A stretch of DNA of 64,000 nt, from positions 248,001 to 312,000 of the forward strand of contig PYGH01000001.1 of the NCBI GenBank assembly GCA_003014445.1, read 5' to 3'. This DNA comes from Fusobacterium naviforme (GTDB lineage Bacteria; Bacillota; Clostridia; Lachnospirales; Lachnospiraceae). The position numbers were made by a program, and so were the translations under genes. Each line of letters opens with the position of its first letter. Position 1 is the first letter of the stretch. A model generated the notes under the pieces. That model made no database searches and was not told the origin of the DNA. It worked only from the letters and a program-made list of their open reading frames with translations. Positions 36,482 to 45,441 of the stretch are shown one piece after another.

Positions 36482-37087
36482 ATGCGATATGTAGATTTGC
36501 TGGTAAAAAGGCTGTTTGATTTTTGCGCCTGCTTGATTGGTTTGATTTTTTTATCACCGTTTATTCTTGTTATATGTATAGCAATCAAAGCTGATAGCAA
36601 AGGTCCGGTCTTTTTCCATCAAGAAAGGATAGGCTTGAGAGGTAAGGTATTTAAAATACTTAAATTTAGAACGATGGTAATAAATGCTGAGTCAATAGGT
36701 GAAGGGTTAATTTGTCGGGATGAAGATGATCCAAGAATAACAAAGGTTGGACGATTGTTGAGAAAGACGAGTCTGGATGAACTGCCCCAACTAATTAATG
36801 TGTTAGCAGGAGATATGAGCATTGTGGGTCCGAGGCCACCAGTAACCTATCACCCTTACAAAGGATATGATTCATATAGTGAGTTTGCAAAAAAGAGATT
36901 TGATATGCGTCCAGGCATTACAGGATTGGCGCAGGTTTTAAAAAGAAATTCGGCAGCATGGGATGAACGAATAGTAATAGATATTAGATATATCGAGAAT
37001 TTTAATCTGATTCTTGACATGAAGATTATCATCCGCACCTTCTCAGCTCTTTTTTATAAAGAAGAATATACAGAAAATATAAAATAA
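36482..37087 (+). CDS. Undecaprenyl-phosphate sugar phosphotransferase, PglC-like (short form)
   Basis: A 201-residue monotopic phosphoglycosyl transferase: an N-terminal basic residue/hydrophobic reentrant segment (about 10-32), ...VFFHQERIGLRGKVFKILKF..., and the catalytic TSLDELPQLINVLAG region with the Asp-Glu dyad, then VGPRPP. It lacks the four helices of the CpsE-type neighbour. It starts a glycan on undecaprenyl phosphate, typically with a diamino-sugar. AGAGGAGAAA precedes the ATG by a short distance. This makes two initiating enzymes in one region. Confidence 0.87.
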   Translation: MRYVDLLVKRLFDFCACLIGLIFLSPFILVICIAIKADSKGPVFFHQERIGLRGKVFKILKFRTMVINAESIGEGLICRDEDDPRITKVGRLLRKTSLDELPQLINVLAGDMSIVGPRPPVTYHPYKGYDSYSEFAKKRFDMRPGITGLAQVLKRNSAAWDERIVIDIRYIENFNLILDMKIIIRTFSALFYKEEYTENIK

Positions 37088-37102
37088 AATGAGGGATACT
37101 AA

Positions 37103-38068
37103 ATGAAAAGTTTATTCAGTGACATTAGGTGGGCAAAAATACAAGAACCAAGAGAGGGTGGTGTATTAGACTCTTTTTTATTTGAAAACGAATACGGTAG
37201 GCTTATATATAGGTATGTAAAGAAGAAAGCTGGTATCGTTAATGGTGTTCAGTATTATGATATCGCTTCGTATCGTGGAGTAGCAGGTCCTCTGATAGAA
37301 CAGGTTTCACCTGGAAAAGAGGAAGAATTTGTAAGGGCATTCAACAAGAAATTCGATGAGTATTGTGCTGATAAAAAAATAATAGCTGAATTTGCGAAAA
37401 TTGATCCATGGAATGAGTATCATAGATTTATTGAAAAAGGTTGTGGGGCAGAATACTACGGAAACTTTTATTGCAATTTCTTGGATGAAGATTTCTACGA
37501 GAAGAGGTATAACCGTAATGCCACACGAGCCATTCGCAAAGCAGAAAATGGTGGTGTGAAAGTCCAAATAGATATGACGGGGGAAACCATTAATGATTTT
37601 GTAAGACTATATAGGAATACTGAGAATAAATATCACACCGGGGATTATTATAACTTTGAATATGAGGATATAAAAGAGTACTTTGATGTTTTTGGAAAAG
37701 ACGCTTTTCTAATCAACGCAGTGTTAAATGGTGAAGTAATAACTGCAGTTCTTGTTGTATGTGGTGTGGATATAGTTCATTATTACCTACTCGGAAACAA
37801 TCCAGAGTATTTCAAACTTCAGTGTAACAGCTTACTGACATACCATGCTGCATTATATGGGCAAAAACTTGGCAAGAAGGTGTTTGACATGGGGGGGGGG
37901 AAGCCTGGAGGAAACATTGAACTGTTTAAGATGAATTTTACGGGTGAAGCAGGTGTAATTAAATATTATGCAATCAAAAAAATTCGAAACAAATCAGTCT
38001 ATGATACATTGGTCATGAAAAAGAATGAAATCAAGAATGAGCACTTTTTCCCATTATACAGGGGATAG
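37103..38068 (+). CDS. FemAB-like / GNAT acyltransferase
   Basis: A 321-residue protein with the layout of the FemAB/BioF2-type GNAT superfamily (PF13480-like). A beta-rich N-terminal half, the RAIRKAENGGVKVQ segment, and a C-terminal half with LLTYHAALYGQKLGKKVFD and a glycine-rich turn support this. Family members use aminoacyl-tRNA or acyl-CoA donors; the substrate here is unknown. Residues 263-266 are encoded across a run of ten G (37891-37900). Neighbours on both sides suggest modification of a sugar amine with an amino acid. GAGGGA precedes the ATG. Confidence 0.68.
   Translation: MKSLFSDIRWAKIQEPREGGVLDSFLFENEYGRLIYRYVKKKAGIVNGVQYYDIASYRGVAGPLIEQVSPGKEEEFVRAFNKKFDEYCADKKIIAEFAKIDPWNEYHRFIEKGCGAEYYGNFYCNFLDEDFYEKRYNRNATRAIRKAENGGVKVQIDMTGETINDFVRLYRNTENKYHTGDYYNFEYEDIKEYFDVFGKDAFLINAVLNGEVITAVLVVCGVDIVHYYLLGNNPEYFKLQCNSLLTYHAALYGQKLGKKVFDMGGGKPGGNIELFKMNFTGEAGVIKYYAIKKIRNKSVYDTLVMKKNEIKNEHFFPLYRG
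37891..37900 (+). repeat. Homopolymeric G10 tract within a coding sequence
   Basis: Ten consecutive G, covering the third base of a Met codon and three Gly codons of the FemAB-like gene, in a region otherwise AT-rich. The reading frame is intact as sequenced. Runs of G of this length inside surface-glycan genes are a known substrate for slipped-strand mispairing in other bacteria. Confidence 0.85.
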
Positions 38069-38072
38069 TAGC

Positions 38073-38963
38073 ATGGAGTATACGCCTGTACAGAATTTGG
38101 GTTTGTGGAATCACAATACATTATATTTAAAGCGGGAGGATCTGATCCCATACTCCTTTGGCGGAAATAAGGCAAGAAAAGGGTTCCTGTTTTTTAAGGA
38201 AATTGATAAAGGGAATTTTGACACTGTGGTCACTTACGGTTCTTCGCACTCTAACCATTGTAGAGTAATTGCCAATATGGCAGCACAACGTGGAATGAAG
38301 TGCGTAATCATCGGACCAGACGAGGTGTCTGGCGAAACCTTTAATAGCCGCATGATGAAGTTTTTTGGAGCTGAGATAATTACGGTGCCAGTCAAAAGAG
38401 TACATGAGACAATTGAAAACAAGTTGCAGGAACTTAGAACTGAGGGGATGAACCCATATTTCATTTCAGGTGGTGGGCATGGGAATATCGGTACAGAAGC
38501 TTATGTTCAGTGCTATGAGGAAATAAGGAAACAGGGAGCTTTTGATTATATCTTCTTTGCTTCAGGTACGGGAACAACACATGCTGGGCTGGTGTGCGGA
38601 AAAGTGAAACATGATGGGAAAGAAATCATTGTTGGAATCAGCATAGCCAGAAGAAATCCCAGAGGTCGAAATGTGGTTTTGGAAAGCATCCAAGAGTACA
38701 TGGGGGACGATGAGCGAATTGAAGAAGCAACTGTATTTATCGATGATTATATCGGCGATGGGTACGGCAAGGGGAATGACAAGATAGAACAAATTATCAA
38801 TGAAGTACTGCTCAAATACGGTATCCCGTTGGATTCTACATATACTGGCAAGGCTTTTTGGGGAATGAAGAAGTATATAGAAAAGGAAAATATAGTAGGC
38901 AAGAAGATTCTATTTATTCACACAGGTGGGACACCACTATTCTTTGACGATATTAAGGGGTGA
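38073..38963 (+). CDS. PLP-dependent D-cysteine desulfhydrase / ACC deaminase-like enzyme
   Basis: A 296-residue fold-type II (tryptophan-synthase-beta superfamily) PLP enzyme. Landmarks are REDLIPYSFGGNKARKG (Schiff-base Lys), TYGSSHSNHCRV, FFASGTGTTHAG and IHTGGTPLFF near the C terminus. These match the ACC deaminase/D-cysteine desulfhydrase group. In this setting the role is more likely supply or conversion of an amino acid for a glycan than sulfur metabolism, but that is inference. The ATG at 38073 is preferred to an upstream in-frame ATG (38025) that overlaps the FemAB-like gene. Confidence 0.78.
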   Translation: MEYTPVQNLGLWNHNTLYLKREDLIPYSFGGNKARKGFLFFKEIDKGNFDTVVTYGSSHSNHCRVIANMAAQRGMKCVIIGPDEVSGETFNSRMMKFFGAEIITVPVKRVHETIENKLQELRTEGMNPYFISGGGHGNIGTEAYVQCYEEIRKQGAFDYIFFASGTGTTHAGLVCGKVKHDGKEIIVGISIARRNPRGRNVVLESIQEYMGDDERIEEATVFIDDYIGDGYGKGNDKIEQIINEVLLKYGIPLDSTYTGKAFWGMKKYIEKENIVGKKILFIHTGGTPLFFDDIKG

Positions 38964-38965
38964 GT

Positions 38966-39931
38966 ATGAACTTTCTGATTTTAGCAGCTGGAACGAGAAA
39001 CAAGATTGTCCAGTATTTTAAGAGAACTTTTGATGGCGTGGGGACTGTGGTTGCGACAGATGCAAGTGAACTTGGTCCTGCTATTTACGATGCGGATAAA
39101 TATTATATCGTGCCATCAATTAATGAGCCTGGCTATATAGATAAAATTCTGAAGATTTGTAAGGATGAGAGGATTAGTGGAGTTCTCAGTCTTATCGATC
39201 CGGAATTGAGTTTGTTAGCCCTGAATGAAGAGAAGTTTAACTCTGTAGGAACGAAAGTGATTGGCAGTACTTATGATCTGTGTGAAATGGCTCTGGACAA
39301 GATGCAAATGTACCACTGGCTTGTTGCAAATGGTTACAACTGCGCTCGCTCCTGGATGGATAAAGAGGAGTTCTATAAGGCTGTTGAAGCTGGAGAGGTT
39401 ACTTATCCTGTGTTCGTAAAGCCTTATTGCGGATCTGCTTCCATCAGCATCTCAAAAGCCTTTGATAAAGAAACGGTGGATCTTCTTTTCACTCATGAAG
39501 AAGGCCTGATGATTCAGGAGTTTCTGGATGGGCAGGAGCTTGGTGCGGATGTTTATATCGATATGATCAGCGGCGAGGTGGTTTCTATCTTCACAAAGAA
39601 GAAAATCAAAATGCGTGCTGGTGAGACAGATAAGGCTGTAAGTTTCAAGGATCCAAAACTTTTTAATCTGATTGAGAAGTTTGTATTAGAAGCTGGGTAT
39701 CGGGGACAGGTTGATATTGATCTCTTTGAGATTAAAGGCCGGTACTACATCAGCGAAGTGAATCCCCGGTTTGGAGGCGGATATCCACATGCTTATGAAT
39801 CAGGTTGTGATCATATAACATTAATTTTGAATAATTTACAAGGCGTCCCGAATAAGAAGAATATAGGTGACTATGAATCCGGAATATATATGATGAAATA
39901 TAGTGATATCTTAATTAAAAGGAATGTATGA
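38966..39931 (+). CDS. ATP-grasp ligase
   Basis: A 321-residue protein of the ATP-grasp superfamily, CarB/PylC-like. A Rossmann-like start (NFLILAAGTRNKIVQYF) precedes the ATP-binding block with YPVFVKPYCGSASISISKA. A Mg-binding pattern follows: LMIQEFLDGQELGADVYID and YISEVNPRFGGGYPHA. Such ligases activate a carboxylate and join it to an amine. ATG 38966 sits 5 bases after AAGGGG and is preferred over the GTG at 38960. With the PLP enzyme and FemAB-like protein it forms a trio that may make and attach an amino acid to an amino sugar. Four-base overlap with the next gene. Confidence 0.78.
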   Translation: MNFLILAAGTRNKIVQYFKRTFDGVGTVVATDASELGPAIYDADKYYIVPSINEPGYIDKILKICKDERISGVLSLIDPELSLLALNEEKFNSVGTKVIGSTYDLCEMALDKMQMYHWLVANGYNCARSWMDKEEFYKAVEAGEVTYPVFVKPYCGSASISISKAFDKETVDLLFTHEEGLMIQEFLDGQELGADVYIDMISGEVVSIFTKKKIKMRAGETDKAVSFKDPKLFNLIEKFVLEAGYRGQVDIDLFEIKGRYYISEVNPRFGGGYPHAYESGCDHITLILNNLQGVPNKKNIGDYESGIYMMKYSDILIKRNV

Positions 39932-40443
39932 TTATGCCTAGTAGGATATTTTTCTCTGTAATTTCTTTGATTTTGAGGTCTGGAGAAAAAAGAGCAAAGT
40001 TTTTTAGACGCATGGGAGTTTTTAATCATATTGGTGATAATGTCATGATTCAAGGGTGGAAAGTACCACTTTATCCAAAATTGATTAGTATTGGTAATAA
40101 TGTGAGGATTGCGTCAAATGTAACTTTTTGTACACATGATGTTGCGCATAATATGCTTAATAATATAGAATCTGATTTTTATGCTTCTGTAAGCGATAAA
40201 GTATGCTTCAAGGAAATGAAGGGACGTATTGAGATAGGAGATAATGTTTTTATAGGGGCGAATACGCTTATCCTCTATAATACAAAGATAGGAAATAATG
40301 TTATTGTTGCTGCTGGTTCAGTAGTAACAAAGGATCTAGACGGGGATAGCGTATACGCAGGTGTTCCTGCAAGAAAAGTTGGCACATTTATAGATTTTGT
40401 GAAAAAAAGGATTGAATACACCAAGCGAGTGGAGACCATTTGA
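39928..40443 (+). CDS. Hexapeptide-repeat acetyltransferase (LbH)
   Basis: A 171-residue left-handed beta-helix protein of the CysE/LacA/WbbJ type. Repeats of the I-G-N-N-V-x-I type run from about 55 to 155 and end in VVAAGSVVTKDLDGDSVYAGVPARKVG. It likely O- or N-acetylates a sugar of the repeat unit. A PglD-type N-acetyltransferase role on the 4-amino sugar is possible but the N-terminal Rossmann domain of PglD is missing. Start ATG overlaps the ATP-grasp stop. Confidence 0.82.
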   Translation: MIMPSRIFFSVISLILRSGEKRAKFFRRMGVFNHIGDNVMIQGWKVPLYPKLISIGNNVRIASNVTFCTHDVAHNMLNNIESDFYASVSDKVCFKEMKGRIEIGDNVFIGANTLILYNTKIGNNVIVAAGSVVTKDLDGDSVYAGVPARKVGTFIDFVKKRIEYTKRVETI

Positions 40444-40476
40444 TAAAGCTAAATAAAGGGATAATGGGGTATTTAG

Positions 40477-41688
40477 ATGGCTGTTGTAATCACATTTTTA
40501 ATCATTTTGACTCTAGTTTCACCAGTAACTGGTGCTCCTTTTTATTATTTAGCTTATCTATCAAAGAACAATGTCCAAAGAATTTTTGGTTGTCTTTTGT
40601 TGGCATTTTTAATGGCCTCATTTGGATATTGTTTTCAAAACCCAAAGACAGATCCGGACTTAGTTAGATACCTTGAAATGGTAAGGGGATATGCTGATTT
40701 AAAGTTTCTTCAGATATTTAATGCAGGGATGTATAAAGATTTATATGTAATAGATATATGGTTCTGGTTAGTTGCAAAAACTGGAGATTATCAGTTGGTT
40801 ACATCAATATCTTGCTTTTTAAATTATCTGATTTGGCTGTATATTTTTCAGGATTTTTGCAAGCAAAATAATATATCAACTTTAAGTCAGGGAATGTTTA
40901 CAATTGCATTGTTTGGCCTTATCAATTTTTCAGTAGTAGTAAATTCTGTAAGAGGCCTGCTTGCATTTACACTTATTATGCTTGCAATATATAGGGAACT
41001 GTATCAAAAAAAGAAAAACATATTAACATATTTTTTATATGTTGTGCCGTTGGGAATGCATTTTGCAGCAGTTTTAATTCTTATAATGAGACTGCTGTTA
41101 TGTTTGAAAGAAAAGTTCATTAAGATATTAGTTGCATTGATTATTGGTATTCCGTTCTATATTGAGTACTTAGTTTATGCAATTAATTATATATCACGTG
41201 GTATTCCGTTCTCTGAAAAAATACAGTATTTTACTTTAAGATGTTTGATGTATCTAAAATGGGATACAGGTGGTTGGGCTTCAATTGTGAGTAGTAGTGG
41301 TTTTTATAAGCTGAATAAAATATTTTCGATTTGCGCATTGGTTCTAAGTGCATATGCATTTTATATTTTAAAAAAGCACAATCGGGTGATATGGTCAACA
41401 GCAATGGATAATTTTTTATTGATTTATTACGCTTTTACAGTGACTTGTTTTTTTATGACAACACCGATATATCAGAGATTTACTGTTCCGTTATGGACAT
41501 TTTGTGTATCTGTGAGTTTAAAGGCCACAGCTTCAGAGGGTAATATGTTTACAAAATTTATTTATGTGTATTGTTTATGTGGAGTGGTTTTTGTGGGGTA
41601 TTTTTTGAATGGCTATATGCTTAATACAATGATTCCGATTGGAAATTATATGACAAGGGTTTTGACGTTTACATGGTTGTGCCGATAG
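40477..41688 (+). CDS. Polysaccharide polymerase, EpsG/Wzy-like
   Basis: A 403-residue protein with about 10-11 membrane segments. The early loop has PKTDPDLVRYLEMV (D-x-x-x-Y pattern) and NSVRGLLAFT (N-x-x-R), as in EpsG-family polymerases, though less exact than the copy at 22598. It likely polymerises the second repeat unit. AT-rich throughout. A short overlapping frame from 40440 in another phase is not a gene. Confidence 0.7.
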   Translation: MAVVITFLIILTLVSPVTGAPFYYLAYLSKNNVQRIFGCLLLAFLMASFGYCFQNPKTDPDLVRYLEMVRGYADLKFLQIFNAGMYKDLYVIDIWFWLVAKTGDYQLVTSISCFLNYLIWLYIFQDFCKQNNISTLSQGMFTIALFGLINFSVVVNSVRGLLAFTLIMLAIYRELYQKKKNILTYFLYVVPLGMHFAAVLILIMRLLLCLKEKFIKILVALIIGIPFYIEYLVYAINYISRGIPFSEKIQYFTLRCLMYLKWDTGGWASIVSSSGFYKLNKIFSICALVLSAYAFYILKKHNRVIWSTAMDNFLLIYYAFTVTCFFMTTPIYQRFTVPLWTFCVSVSLKATASEGNMFTKFIYVYCLCGVVFVGYFLNGYMLNTMIPIGNYMTRVLTFTWLCR

Positions 41689-41725
41689 AAAAGTTTGTAT
41701 GTCTTATAGCATAGGAGTTATATAA

Positions 41726-42673
41726 ATGCCTAAAATTTCAGTAATTGTTCCGGTTTTTAATGTGGAAAAGTATTTAAAAGATTGTTTGGACAGCATCATT
41801 AAACAGAGTATTCAAGATATAGAAATTATTTTGGTAGATGATGGGAGTGAAGATAGCAGTGGGCAGATTTGTGATCAGTATGCAGAGATAGATGATAGAA
41901 TTAAAGTGATTCATAAAACGAACGGCGGTTTGTCAGATGCTCGTAATTGTGGGTTAAGAGTTGCAAGTGCGCAGTATGTAGGTTTTATAGATTCTGATGA
42001 TTGTGTTGATTTGAATTTTTATGAAAAGCTATATCACTCTATTAAAAACAGTAAATCAGAAATTGCTGTTTCAGCCATTTGGCATTTTGATGGAAACAAA
42101 AAATTAAAACTGCGTCAGATATCGGAGAACACAGTTTTTTCACGTCCTGATGCCATGAAAGAATTATTGATTTCAAAACGTATATCTAATTCTGTATGCA
42201 ATAAATTATTTGAAAAAAAACTGTTTGATGATATTCTTTTTCCGGCAGGTAAACTATATGAAGACGAATTTGTTACTTATAGAGTATTCGATCGAGCTAA
42301 TTTCATATCTGTAATTAACGAGACGTGTTATCATTATCGCTATAACGTAGATAGCATTACACATTCAGCATTTAATGACAGGGAACTAGATAGAATTAAG
42401 GCATCACAAATAAAAATTGATTTTTGCAAAGAATATTATCCTGAATTACAGAATTATGCCAAACGTTATTTGGTGTATGACTGTATCTCAGCTTTGGCAA
42501 AAATGGAATACTATAGTGGGGAAAAGTATAACAGGATTATACGAGATAATATTCGCCGTTATTTTTTTGTTTACATGGGGGGCAGTAACTCTTTTCCTTC
42601 AAAATTGTATGCAGGTTTGGCAGCCATTTCTCCGAAGATAGTTGTCATGTTTAGGGGACTAATCAAAAGGTAA
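41726..42673 (+). CDS. Glycosyltransferase family 2
   Basis: A 315-residue GT-A enzyme with SVIVPVFNVEKYLKDCLDS, VDDGSEDSSG, LSDARNCGLR and FIDSDDC as nucleotide and metal motifs. Similar along its whole length to the GC-richer GT2 at 28883, including the C-terminal segment. It is the likely counterpart in the second assembly set. Confidence 0.87.
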   Translation: MPKISVIVPVFNVEKYLKDCLDSIIKQSIQDIEIILVDDGSEDSSGQICDQYAEIDDRIKVIHKTNGGLSDARNCGLRVASAQYVGFIDSDDCVDLNFYEKLYHSIKNSKSEIAVSAIWHFDGNKKLKLRQISENTVFSRPDAMKELLISKRISNSVCNKLFEKKLFDDILFPAGKLYEDEFVTYRVFDRANFISVINETCYHYRYNVDSITHSAFNDRELDRIKASQIKIDFCKEYYPELQNYAKRYLVYDCISALAKMEYYSGEKYNRIIRDNIRRYFFVYMGGSNSFPSKLYAGLAAISPKIVVMFRGLIKR

Positions 42674-42709
42674 ATTAAATCCGTTTAAGTTAAATAGAGA
42701 TGAGGAAGT

Positions 42710-43813
42710 ATGAAAAAAATAGGGTTGGTAACTTTTTTTAACTCATATAATTATGGAGTTTGGTTCCAAGCTTTTGCCACGGAATATTTTCTTTTGCAGC
42801 ATCAATATGATGTAGAAATTGTAAATTATTCCAATAAATATGATAGAGAAAAACTCAAATATTTTTATAAAGAGAGAGGTCGGATAGGCGGATACATCAG
42901 CTCATTTTTTAAGTCCCTAATTTTTGGAAAGGTAAGGTATTATAATAGAGGATTTAAAAATAATTTGGACGTGTTTTATCGACTGAGTAAAAAACGGTTT
43001 ACTCAGGTGGGAGGGATGGAAAAATTAGAATACGATGTTTTGATTGCAGGAAGCGATCAAATATGGAATCCTGAGACAACAGGGGGGAGATTAGATAGAG
43101 TTTTTTTGTTGGATTTTGGGAAAACTAAAAAAAGGATATCTTATGCATCAAGTATCGGAAGCAGTTTAATAAGGGATCAGGATAAATATACTTTTACTGA
43201 GACATTAAAAAAATTTTGCGCAATTAGTGTGAGAGAAAATTTTGCTGCAGAACAACTGCAGTCCTTGATAACTACCCCTATAAAGGTAGTCTGTGATCCC
43301 ACATTTCTTTTACGCAAACGAGATTGGCTTGAATTTGCTGGAAAATATTCAAAGATAAAAAAGGTAGATAAAAAATATATTTTGACATATTTTGTATCGG
43401 GAGATAAATATACAGACAGATATATTGATCTAGTAAAAGCATATTCGAAAAAAATGGGGTTACCTGTTTGGGCAATTCAATTTAGCAGCTATTACAATAA
43501 AGCGTGTGATAGAAAAATTTTAGGTGCCTCCATTGCGGATTTTATAGAGCTTTTAAACGATGCAGAAATTATGATAACTGACTCGTTTCATGGAGTTGCA
43601 TTATCTATAAATCTAAATAAAAATTTTGTGGTTCTTGAAAATAAAAAGAATCCAGCTCGAATACAAAATCTGTTGGAAATGTTAGATCTGGAGCAACGCA
43701 TTGATATGCCTGTAAAAAATCTTTCTAGAATTGATTATGAATGTGTCAATAAAAAAGTAGAAGAAATAAGGCTTGAATCTTCAAATTGGTTATTGAATAA
43801 AATTGAAGCATAG
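42710..43813 (+). CDS. Polysaccharide pyruvyl transferase family protein
   Basis: A 367-residue protein with the CsaB/WcaK/PssM pattern: IGLVTFFNSYNYGVWFQAF at the start, VLIAGSDQIWNPETTGG, and ITDSFHGVALSINL, the family's phosphoenolpyruvate/glycan motif. It would add a pyruvate ketal to a sugar, making the glycan acidic. GAGGAAGT precedes the ATG closely. Confidence 0.83.
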   Translation: MKKIGLVTFFNSYNYGVWFQAFATEYFLLQHQYDVEIVNYSNKYDREKLKYFYKERGRIGGYISSFFKSLIFGKVRYYNRGFKNNLDVFYRLSKKRFTQVGGMEKLEYDVLIAGSDQIWNPETTGGRLDRVFLLDFGKTKKRISYASSIGSSLIRDQDKYTFTETLKKFCAISVRENFAAEQLQSLITTPIKVVCDPTFLLRKRDWLEFAGKYSKIKKVDKKYILTYFVSGDKYTDRYIDLVKAYSKKMGLPVWAIQFSSYYNKACDRKILGASIADFIELLNDAEIMITDSFHGVALSINLNKNFVVLENKKNPARIQNLLEMLDLEQRIDMPVKNLSRIDYECVNKKVEEIRLESSNWLLNKIEA

Positions 43814-43946
43814 TTTTTATGGTCACATAGGCAGATTGCCAATCCAGAAAGTGTTAGCATAAATAAATGCTTTTTGGTGGACTAACTAGAGTGTGACAAT
43901 AATTTATAATTATCGTGTTATAGAGGGTTAATAAGAGCAAGAAAAA
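43814..43946. other. Short gap with a weak hairpin
   Basis: Contains AGCAT-AAATAA-ATGCT followed by TTTTT (43856-43876), a weak terminator-like element after the pyruvyltransferase gene. No other signal is clear. Confidence 0.35.
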
Positions 43947-45350
43947 ATGAACTCAAAATATCAATATTTATTAAAAAATACTGGGATACTTGCGCTGAGT
44001 AATTTTTCTTCAAAGATTCTAATCGTTTTTCTTGTTCCTTTGTATACCAGTATATTAACAACACAAGAGTATGGCGTATATGACCTCGTATCTACTACGG
44101 TCCAATTATTATTTCCAGTACTGTCATGTAATATTCTGGAAGCCTTAATGAGGTTTCTTTTAGACAAAAACAATAGTCGAACCGAAGTGGTTACTCTGAG
44201 TGCGTTATATCTTACATTGGGTATCTTAATAGGAATAGTAGTTTTTGAGGTGATTCAATATTTTAATTTACCTTCTGCCTTATCACGCTATGACGCCTAT
44301 ATACTTGTATTCTATATATCGTATACGATTTATCAGTTTTGCATACAATTGGCTAAAGGCCTTGAAAAAGTGAGGATTATTGCACTTGCAAGTATAGTAG
44401 GGACATTATCAGTTATAATATGTAATGTGCTTTTTCTATTGGTTTTTAACTATGGACTGTCTGGTTACTTTATGGCAAATATAACGGGATTTGTTGTTCC
44501 TTCGTTATATTATTTAATTCAAATTAAGCCATGGAAATATATAAGGTTTTATTTTAACAGACAGTTGAATAGAGAAATGCTCACTTATTGTATACCTTTG
44601 ATCGCAACTATGGTTGTCTGGTGGGTTAATAGCTCATCTGATAAATACATTGTCACGTATATAGTTGGAGTAAGTGCAAATGGTATTTTATCGATTGCAT
44701 ATAAAATTCCTAATATAATGAATACATTACAAAGTGTTTTCATTCAAGCTTGGCAAATATCAGCTATAAGAGAATCTGATAAAGTTGATGCAATTCCTTT
44801 TTATCAGAACATGTTTAATTATTGTATGGCTTTTATGTGCGTGGGCGGATCTTTTTTAATTTGCTTTGCCAAGAACATTGCAGAACTATTATATGCAAAG
44901 GATTTTTTTGTGGCTTGGAAGTTTGTTCCACTACTGATTGTAAGTAATGTGCTTAATTCTGCAAGTGGGTTTATCGGACCAATATTGAATGCTAAAAAAG
45001 ATACGGTACCAATGTTTGTCTCTGCTATAGTTGGAGCGGTTAGTAATATTGTTTTAAATATATTTTTGTGTAAATTGTTTGGAATTCAAGGCATTACTAT
45101 TGCAACAATGATTAGTAGTTTTATCATTTTTGTTGTACGTAAAAAGTTTCTAGATAAATATTTCCAAATATCCAATAGGAGTATTTTTATATTTATGTCA
45201 TGGTTAATACTTATATTACAATCAACCCTGCTTATATGTGAAGTTCCTTGTTGGATGATTTTTGCAATGCTAATGCTTGAAATTGTTTTATATAGGAATG
45301 AGCTTTTAATTGTGGTACAAAGGGTATTAAAAAAGCTTGCTGTGGTTTAA
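43947..45350 (+). CDS. Polysaccharide flippase (Wzx/MATE-like)
   Basis: A 467-residue polytopic membrane protein with about 12-14 segments and the Wzx-type start VFLVPLYTSILTTQEYGVYD. Similar to the flippase at 29891 across the whole length. Would export the second repeat unit. A 133-base gap separates it from the pyruvyltransferase gene. Confidence 0.83.
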   Translation: MNSKYQYLLKNTGILALSNFSSKILIVFLVPLYTSILTTQEYGVYDLVSTTVQLLFPVLSCNILEALMRFLLDKNNSRTEVVTLSALYLTLGILIGIVVFEVIQYFNLPSALSRYDAYILVFYISYTIYQFCIQLAKGLEKVRIIALASIVGTLSVIICNVLFLLVFNYGLSGYFMANITGFVVPSLYYLIQIKPWKYIRFYFNRQLNREMLTYCIPLIATMVVWWVNSSSDKYIVTYIVGVSANGILSIAYKIPNIMNTLQSVFIQAWQISAIRESDKVDAIPFYQNMFNYCMAFMCVGGSFLICFAKNIAELLYAKDFFVAWKFVPLLIVSNVLNSASGFIGPILNAKKDTVPMFVSAIVGAVSNIVLNIFLCKLFGIQGITIATMISSFIIFVVRKKFLDKYFQISNRSIFIFMSWLILILQSTLLICEVPCWMIFAMLMLEIVLYRNELLIVVQRVLKKLAVV

Positions 45351-45441
45351 AATGAACTTTATTTGTGCGCTGGCTTGAGCATATTCAATGGAGGGCACAT
45401 TGATGCAAAACAGACTAAACATCTTTGCGGGATAAAAAATA

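Noticed and set aside
40440-40667. Short plus-strand frame overlapping the start of the second polymerase gene
   Set aside because: It is in a different phase inside the polymerase gene and has no family match or ribosome site.
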